57,769 bases of DNA, taken from positions 1-57,769 of the forward strand of contig JACRBZ010000093.1 in the NCBI GenBank assembly GCA_016219185.1, given 5' to 3'. Every line of letters begins with the position of its first letter. Position 1 is the first letter of the stretch. A program made the translations under genes and the position numbers. The notes under the pieces are model-generated. The model saw nothing but the letters and a program-made list of their open reading frames with translations. It did not search any database and was not told where the DNA came from. Source of the stretch: Deltaproteobacteria bacterium (GTDB taxonomy: Bacteria; Desulfobacterota; Desulfobacteria; Desulfobacterales; Desulfatirhabdiaceae). Of the stretch, positions 53,246 to 57,769 are shown piece by piece.

Positions 53246-54316
53246 ATGTCGTTAACACGAAGAAGGTTTCTGGGATGGATCGGTGCAGCAGGCGCAAGCA
53301 CTGTTTTGGGAAAAAGCGCCAATGCTTCTTCCACAGTTCATTTCGAGGGATATGCGGACAGCTTTGCAGTTCTGCATGATATTACCTTGTGTGTGGGATG
53401 CCGGGCTTGTGAAGCAGCCTGCAACAAAGTCAATGAACTTCCGCCGCCGGACCTGCCGTTTAAAGATTTAAGCGTTCTGAATCAAAAACGACGGACCACG
53501 GCAAAGGCATACACGGTTGTGAACCGGTTTGAAAATGAAAAGAATCCAAAACAGCCGATATTCGTTAAAAAACAATGCAATCACTGCCTGGAGCCAGCCT
53601 GTGCTTCGGCCTGTTTTGTTAAAGCCTTCAAAAAAACGCCTGAAGGCGCTGTAAGCTACGATCAATCGGTTTGTGTCGGATGTCGCTATTGCATGGTTGC
53701 CTGTCCCTTTGAAATTCCTGCTTATGAATACGACAACGCATTTTCCCCGCGGGTGATGAAATGCACCATGTGCCATCCCCGGGTATTAAAAGGCCAGTTG
53801 CCCGGCTGCGTTGAAGCCTGTCCCAAAGAGGCCATGTCGTTCGGCAAACGCAAGGATATTTTGCGGATTGCCCGCGAAAGGATAAGAAAGTATCCGGAAC
53901 GATATATAGACCATATTTATGGCGAAAACGAAATGGGAGGGACAAGCTGGTTGTACATTACCGGTGCTCCGTTTAAACAAGTCGGCATGCGGGAAGATCT
54001 GGGCGTCACGCCTGCCCCCGAACTGACTTCCGGCGCTCTGGGGGCCGTGCCCATCGTCGTGGGGCTCTGGCCGGTTCTGCTTACCGGAATCTATGCCATC
54101 ACCCAGCGCAAGGAAAAGGTGTCTGCCGAAGAACAGGCTCTGGCAGTGGCCGAGGCTGTTGAAAAAACCGAGGCACTGGCAAAACAGAAATTGGCGGGCG
54201 AGCTGGATAAAGCTCGGAAAGACGCCCAGAAAGATAAGGATTCGGCCATCAAACAGGCTGTAAAAAAAGCTCTGGATGATGCCGCCAGCGTTAAACAGGA
54301 GGCATCTGATGTCTGA
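53246..54316 (+). CDS. hmcB: Periplasmic 4x[4Fe-4S] protein, HmcB-like
   Basis: 356-residue protein with a Tat-type signal RRRFLGWIGAAG at the start and four Fe-S cluster sets: CVGCRACEAAC, CNHCLEPACASAC, CVGCRYCMVACP, and CTMCH with CVEACP. Near the end is a membrane helix around residues 268-288 (VPIVVGLWPVLLTGIYAI) and then a charged coiled coil (AKQKLAGELDKARKDAQKD). ATG 53246 has AGAGGTAG upstream. It would pass electrons between HmcA and the NrfD-like HmcC. Confidence 0.92.
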   Translation: MSLTRRRFLGWIGAAGASTVLGKSANASSTVHFEGYADSFAVLHDITLCVGCRACEAACNKVNELPPPDLPFKDLSVLNQKRRTTAKAYTVVNRFENEKNPKQPIFVKKQCNHCLEPACASACFVKAFKKTPEGAVSYDQSVCVGCRYCMVACPFEIPAYEYDNAFSPRVMKCTMCHPRVLKGQLPGCVEACPKEAMSFGKRKDILRIARERIRKYPERYIDHIYGENEMGGTSWLYITGAPFKQVGMREDLGVTPAPELTSGALGAVPIVVGLWPVLLTGIYAITQRKEKVSAEEQALAVAEAVEKTEALAKQKLAGELDKARKDAQKDKDSAIKQAVKKALDDAASVKQEASDV

Positions 54317-55481
54317 AAAAACCCTGTCCGTCAATAAATCGCTATTAACCCCGTTTAATGTCTTTGCCGGGGCTGTTATAATCATCGGCGCCGTGATTAC
54401 GGTGCTGAGATTCACAAAAGGACTGGCTGCGGTCACCAATCTTTCCGACAACAATCCGTGGGGGCTGTGGATCGGATTTGATCTTCTCTGCGGGGTTTCC
54501 CTGGCAGCAGGCGGTTTTGTGACATCTGCCGCCGTGTATATTTTCGGAATGAAGCGCTATCATTCGGCGGTTCGGCCCGCTATTCTAACCGGGTTTCTGG
54601 GGTATGCCCTGGTTGTTTTCGCACTGAACTATGATGTCGGCCGTCCCTGGAGACTTCCCTATCCGTTCATCGTTCAGCAGGGAACCACATCGCTCCTCTT
54701 TGAGGTCGGTGCCTGCGTGGCCTTGTATCTGACGGTTCTCTTCATTGAATTCACGCCGGCTGCCCTGGAATGGCTCGGGCTGCAAAAAGCCCGGAATATC
54801 GTGGTGCGCCTGACCATGCTGCTCACCATATTCGGTGTGGTGCTTTCAACCCTGCATCAATCGTCCCTTGGAGCGCTTTACCTGATAGCCCCGTCAAAGC
54901 TTCATCCCCTGTGGTATTCCACTTACCTTCCGGTGTATTTTTTCGTATCCAGTATTATCGCCGGGCTTTCCATGGTTCTTTTCGAAAGCACGCTGTCGCA
55001 TCATTATTTTGAAGATAAAATGGATGCAACCCACCTTGCTGAAAACACCGGTGTGACCCTTGGTTTTGGAAAGGCGGCCTCGCTGGTTCTGGCCGGGTAT
55101 TTCACCATCAAGATCATTGGCCTGGCGATCTCCAACAACTGGCATTACCTGACAACGGGTTATGGGGCATGGTTCCTTTTTGAGTTGCTCGGATTTGTCG
55201 CACTGCCTTGTTTCCTGTACGCGGTGGGGGTTCGGGATAAAAATGTCAAACTCATTCGATGGACAGCTCTATTGACGGTTCTGGGAATTGTGCTTAACCG
55301 GCTGAACATCTCTTTGATTGCGTTTAACTGGCAGCTTCCATCCAGCGAGCGGTATTTTCCCCACTGGATGGAAATCATGATATCCGTGTTTATCGTTGTG
55401 GTCGGTATTCTGGTTTATCGTTTTATTGTTACCCGGATGCCGATATTGTACGAACACCCGGATTATAAAAATACGCATTAA
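54309..55481 (+). CDS. hmcC: NrfD-type membrane subunit, HmcC-like
   Basis: 390-residue integral membrane protein with about ten hydrophobic helices; NrfD/PsrC family, a quinone-binding membrane anchor. NPWGLWIGFDLLCGV and LNYDVGRPWRL are family features. GGAGG precedes ATG 54309, which overlaps the hmcB stop. Confidence 0.93.
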   Translation: MSEKTLSVNKSLLTPFNVFAGAVIIIGAVITVLRFTKGLAAVTNLSDNNPWGLWIGFDLLCGVSLAAGGFVTSAAVYIFGMKRYHSAVRPAILTGFLGYALVVFALNYDVGRPWRLPYPFIVQQGTTSLLFEVGACVALYLTVLFIEFTPAALEWLGLQKARNIVVRLTMLLTIFGVVLSTLHQSSLGALYLIAPSKLHPLWYSTYLPVYFFVSSIIAGLSMVLFESTLSHHYFEDKMDATHLAENTGVTLGFGKAASLVLAGYFTIKIIGLAISNNWHYLTTGYGAWFLFELLGFVALPCFLYAVGVRDKNVKLIRWTALLTVLGIVLNRLNISLIAFNWQLPSSERYFPHWMEIMISVFIVVVGILVYRFIVTRMPILYEHPDYKNTH

Positions 55482-55533
55482 CGATTGAGAATCAGATAAA
55501 TTTACGAACGCATATTTTTAGTAAGGATATATT

Positions 55534-55701
55534 ATGGAAGGCGGATTTTACACGCTGCAGGATTTCATGACGTTTACCAAGGGAATCACTTATTTGATCA
55601 TGATCGTGTCCCTTTGCGCCATAACCGGTTTCTGGTTGTTCTTGACAGATCGCGATACGGACACGAAGCCGGTTGAACATCACAAAACTGGACATCATTA
55701 A
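55534..55701 (+). CDS. hmcD: Small membrane subunit, HmcD-like
   Basis: 55-residue protein: one membrane helix about residues 18-38 (GITYLIMIVSLCAITGFWLF), then a charged tail ending KTGHH. AAGGATAT precedes ATG 55534. Small size and position between HmcC and HmcE match hmcD; there is little sequence to judge by. Confidence 0.75.
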   Translation: MEGGFYTLQDFMTFTKGITYLIMIVSLCAITGFWLFLTDRDTDTKPVEHHKTGHH

Positions 55702-55870
55702 ATTTGAGATGGCAAAGAAAAGGGTTCAAGATCAAGGCGAGCAAATCCTGTTCATTGCGGCGTACGAAATGCATACTGCAATGAATGAAGGATGAATCTC
55801 AACGCCCGGACTTTTTAAGAATCCATCAAAGAAGAAGAGAGAGTCTTTACAAGGCATAAAGGAGTCGCCC

Positions 55871-56548
55871 ATGTATGAGTTTGTAACCGGTCCCCTGGCA
55901 TGGCTGGCATTTCTGGTCTTTTTTGTCGGCATTGTTGTGCGGATTATACAGTATATCAGAGGTCTGGACTGGAAGCTGGACAGGGTAACCTACACGGTCA
56001 ATGTGTCCTATGGTATCAAAGGAGCGCTTAGATCCATATTCTTCTGGCTCTTTCCGTTCGGGACGCGCAGTTGGCGTTTTTACCCGTTTTTAACCGTTCT
56101 GGTGTTTGCTTTCCATATCGGCCTTCTGTTTACGCCGGTTTTCCTGCTCGCTCACAACGTATTGCTCCTGGAGCGATGGGGATTCAGTCTCTGGACGATT
56201 CCCGAGGTTGCCGCCGATTTTTTGACATTTCTTGTTCTGGTTTCAGCCATTTTCCTGATACTTCGTCGAATCGCCCTTCCGGAGGTCCGGATTCTGACGA
56301 CTGCCTATGATTATCTGGTGCTGGTAATTGCTGTTGCCCCCTTTTTCACGGGATTGATGGCCCATTACCAGTTGGGCAATTACCAGTTCTGGCTGATTCT
56401 TCATATCCTTTCCGGGGAGATCATGCTGATGGCCATTCCCTTTACAAAGCTTTCCCATTTTGTTGGTTTCTTTTTGTCTCGGGCCCAGCTTGGCATGGAC
56501 TATGGTATCAAGCGCGGCGGCATGAAAAGCAAGGGGCTTGCCTGGTAG
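55871..56548 (+). CDS. hmcE: Cytochrome b-type (NarI-like) membrane subunit, HmcE-like
   Basis: 225-residue membrane protein with about five helices. His residues in helices (FHIGLLF, MAHYQL, LHILSGE and KLSHFVG) could bind haem b as in NarI. AAAGGAG precedes ATG 55871. Family placement is good; haem ligands are inferred. Confidence 0.88.
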   Translation: MYEFVTGPLAWLAFLVFFVGIVVRIIQYIRGLDWKLDRVTYTVNVSYGIKGALRSIFFWLFPFGTRSWRFYPFLTVLVFAFHIGLLFTPVFLLAHNVLLLERWGFSLWTIPEVAADFLTFLVLVSAIFLILRRIALPEVRILTTAYDYLVLVIAVAPFFTGLMAHYQLGNYQFWLILHILSGEIMLMAIPFTKLSHFVGFFLSRAQLGMDYGIKRGGMKSKGLAW

Positions 56549-56643
56549 CATCAAACCGTGAACCGTAATTCACGAAGTGTGAATCGTAATCAGTTCATGC
56601 TTCATGAAAATGCCTTTACCTTTATCTTTTTGGAAATAAAACT

Positions 56644-57769
56644 ATGCCTGAAGGAACACTCTGCAATAAAATACCGGTAAATACCAAGGAAGAGCTTTTA
56701 ACGCTTCTGGCCGATAAGAGTGGAAAAACATATTATGAAGAAATGAAGCACCTGGAGGTGGATCGCGCGGCGCTGAAGGCGACACTGGAAAAATCCTGCA
56801 AGTCGCGTATACGCACCTGGCTTGAAATCTGCGCGCACTGTGGCATGTGCGCGGACAGTTGCTTTTTCTATCTGGCCAACAACAAGGATCCCAAACAGGT
56901 TCCCTCTTATAAAATCCAGTCCACGCTGGGTGAGATCGTCAAACGAAACGGGGATGTGGATACTGCCTTCATGCAGCGGACGATGGACATTGCATGGGGA
57001 AAATGCACCTGTTGCAACCGTTGCGGCATGTACTGCCCGTTCGGGATCGATATGGGTGTGATGTTCGGCTACCTGAGGGGGCTTTGTTTTTCCCAGGGGT
57101 TTGTTCCCTGGGAAATGAAGATCGGCTCCGGCATGCACCGGGTTTACCGGGCTCAGATGGATGTCACGTCCGAAGACTGGGTGGATACCTGCCAGTGGAT
57201 GGCGGAAGAAAACGAGGAAGACTGGCCGGGACTTGAGATACCCGTGGACAAGGAAGACGCGGATATCATCTACACGGTGAACGCCAGAGAGCCCAAGCAT
57301 TATCCCGAGGATCTGGCTGAGGCCGCGATTTTGTTCCACCTTGCCGGCGAAAACTGGACCGTTCCCAGTGTCGGCTGGGAGGAAACGAGTCTGGCCATGT
57401 TCGCCGGGGACTGGGAAGGATGCAGGCTTCAGGTTCAGGCCGTGTATGATGCCATGGAACGCCTCAAACCCAAGCGCATGGTCGTAACCGAATGCGGGCA
57501 TGCCTACCGGGCAACCGTGATAGAGGGGCCTTACTGGGCGGGTCTTAAAAGCGGCAAAACGCCGGTTCCCAGCTTCCATTATGTGGAATGGGTTGCAGAG
57601 GCCCTGCGAACCGGCAAGCTCAAGCTGGATCCATCCAAAAATATCAAGGAGCCGGTTACCTATCAGGATTCCTGTAACTACATCCGAAATTCGGGGCTCG
57701 GCGACTGCGCACGGGAAATCATGAGCTACATTGCCGAAGATTTTCGGGAGATGCGACCCAACAGGGAGC
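56644..57769 (+). CDS. hmcF: HdrD-like Fe-S protein, HmcF-like (3' end cut by window)
   Basis: At least 375 residues. Two CxxCxxCxxxC cluster motifs, CAHCGMCADSC (63-73) and CTCCNRCGMYCP (121-132), are followed by the start of a CCG-type domain (TECGHAYRA; DSCNYIRNSG). HmcF faces the cytoplasm and is related to HdrD of heterodisulfide reductase. No stop codon before the window end. Ribosome site weak (GGAAATAAAACT). Confidence 0.9.
   Translation, partial: MPEGTLCNKIPVNTKEELLTLLADKSGKTYYEEMKHLEVDRAALKATLEKSCKSRIRTWLEICAHCGMCADSCFFYLANNKDPKQVPSYKIQSTLGEIVKRNGDVDTAFMQRTMDIAWGKCTCCNRCGMYCPFGIDMGVMFGYLRGLCFSQGFVPWEMKIGSGMHRVYRAQMDVTSEDWVDTCQWMAEENEEDWPGLEIPVDKEDADIIYTVNAREPKHYPEDLAEAAILFHLAGENWTVPSVGWEETSLAMFAGDWEGCRLQVQAVYDAMERLKPKRMVVTECGHAYRATVIEGPYWAGLKSGKTPVPSFHYVEWVAEALRTGKLKLDPSKNIKEPVTYQDSCNYIRNSGLGDCAREIMSYIAEDFREMRPNRE

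Noticed and set aside
56698..57579. 293-codon frame opposite hmcF
   Set aside because: The plus-strand product has two clear Fe-S motifs and fits the operon; the minus frame does not match any family.
1..57769. CRISPR arrays, tRNA or rRNA genes, IS transposases
   Set aside because: No evenly spaced repeat array, cloverleaf gene, rRNA segment or transposase-like product was recognised; only the two MITE-like elements and small dyads were seen.

Overview
The window reads as a chromosome segment of an anaerobic, sulfate-reducer-like member of the Desulfobacterota (probably Desulfobacterales). This placement is inferred from gene content. The right end carries an Hmc-type transmembrane redox complex with a 16-haem cytochrome c. 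There is an EF-G of the spirochaete/planctomycete/delta-proteobacterial (mtEFG1-like) type, an ETF/ETF:quinone oxidoreductase branch, 2-oxoacid:ferredoxin oxidoreductase, and many PAS/histidine-kinase sensors. No rRNA, tRNA, CRISPR array, IS transposase or prophage gene was seen.

Layout. (1) 1-16.1 kb, all on the minus strand, is a signalling block. It holds a PAS histidine kinase cut by the window edge with a periplasmic binding protein just upstream, a hybrid kinase with two receivers, a Cys-rich PAS protein, two close paralogous chemoreceptors with CheW and a small conserved protein (no CheA in view), an NtrC-type regulator with its hybrid kinase, and a triple-PAS protein that lacks an ATPase domain. 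(2) 16.5-23.3 kb, plus strand, is a tightly overlapping housekeeping operon: dusB, an aminotransferase, engB, era, an ATP-grasp protein, a small HNH protein and a membrane PPM phosphatase. (3) 23.5-39.8 kb, plus strand, is a catabolic island: GntR/FCD regulator, Asp/Glu-racemase-family protein, complete Liv-type ABC importer, FAD amine/imino-acid dehydrogenase, ALDH7-type aldehyde dehydrogenase, a two-gene 2-oxoacid:ferredoxin oxidoreductase with a beta-gamma fusion, EtfBA and ETF:quinone oxidoreductase. Two 148-bp MITE-like elements flank the aldehyde dehydrogenase and oxidoreductase genes. (4) 40-51 kb holds mixed genes: a degenerate S2P-like membrane protein, a RecA/KaiC-like ATPase, EF-G, a DegP-like protease, a TIGR03960-type radical SAM protein, and a minus-strand group of hypothetical protein, coaBC, uracil-DNA glycosylase and a YfcE-like phosphoesterase. 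(5) 51.2-57.8 kb is an hmcABCDEF-type operon, cut by the window end within hmcF.

How the parts may work together (inference). The island could import an amino or imino acid and oxidise it with an FAD enzyme that feeds ETF. It could then oxidise the semialdehyde to the acid, and oxidatively decarboxylate the resulting 2-oxoacid to an acyl-CoA with reduced ferredoxin. ETF electrons would reach menaquinone through ETF-QO. An L-pipecolate/lysine to 2-aminoadipate to 2-oxoadipate to glutaryl-CoA route fits the families present, but the substrate cannot be read from sequence alone. The most unusual items are the paired MITE-like elements, the whole island as one oxidative module, a catalytically dead M50-family protein, a perfect 20-bp inverted repeat inside the uracil-DNA glycosylase gene, a 22-bp perfect palindrome over the hmc promoter, and a receiver-domain remnant between chemotaxis genes.
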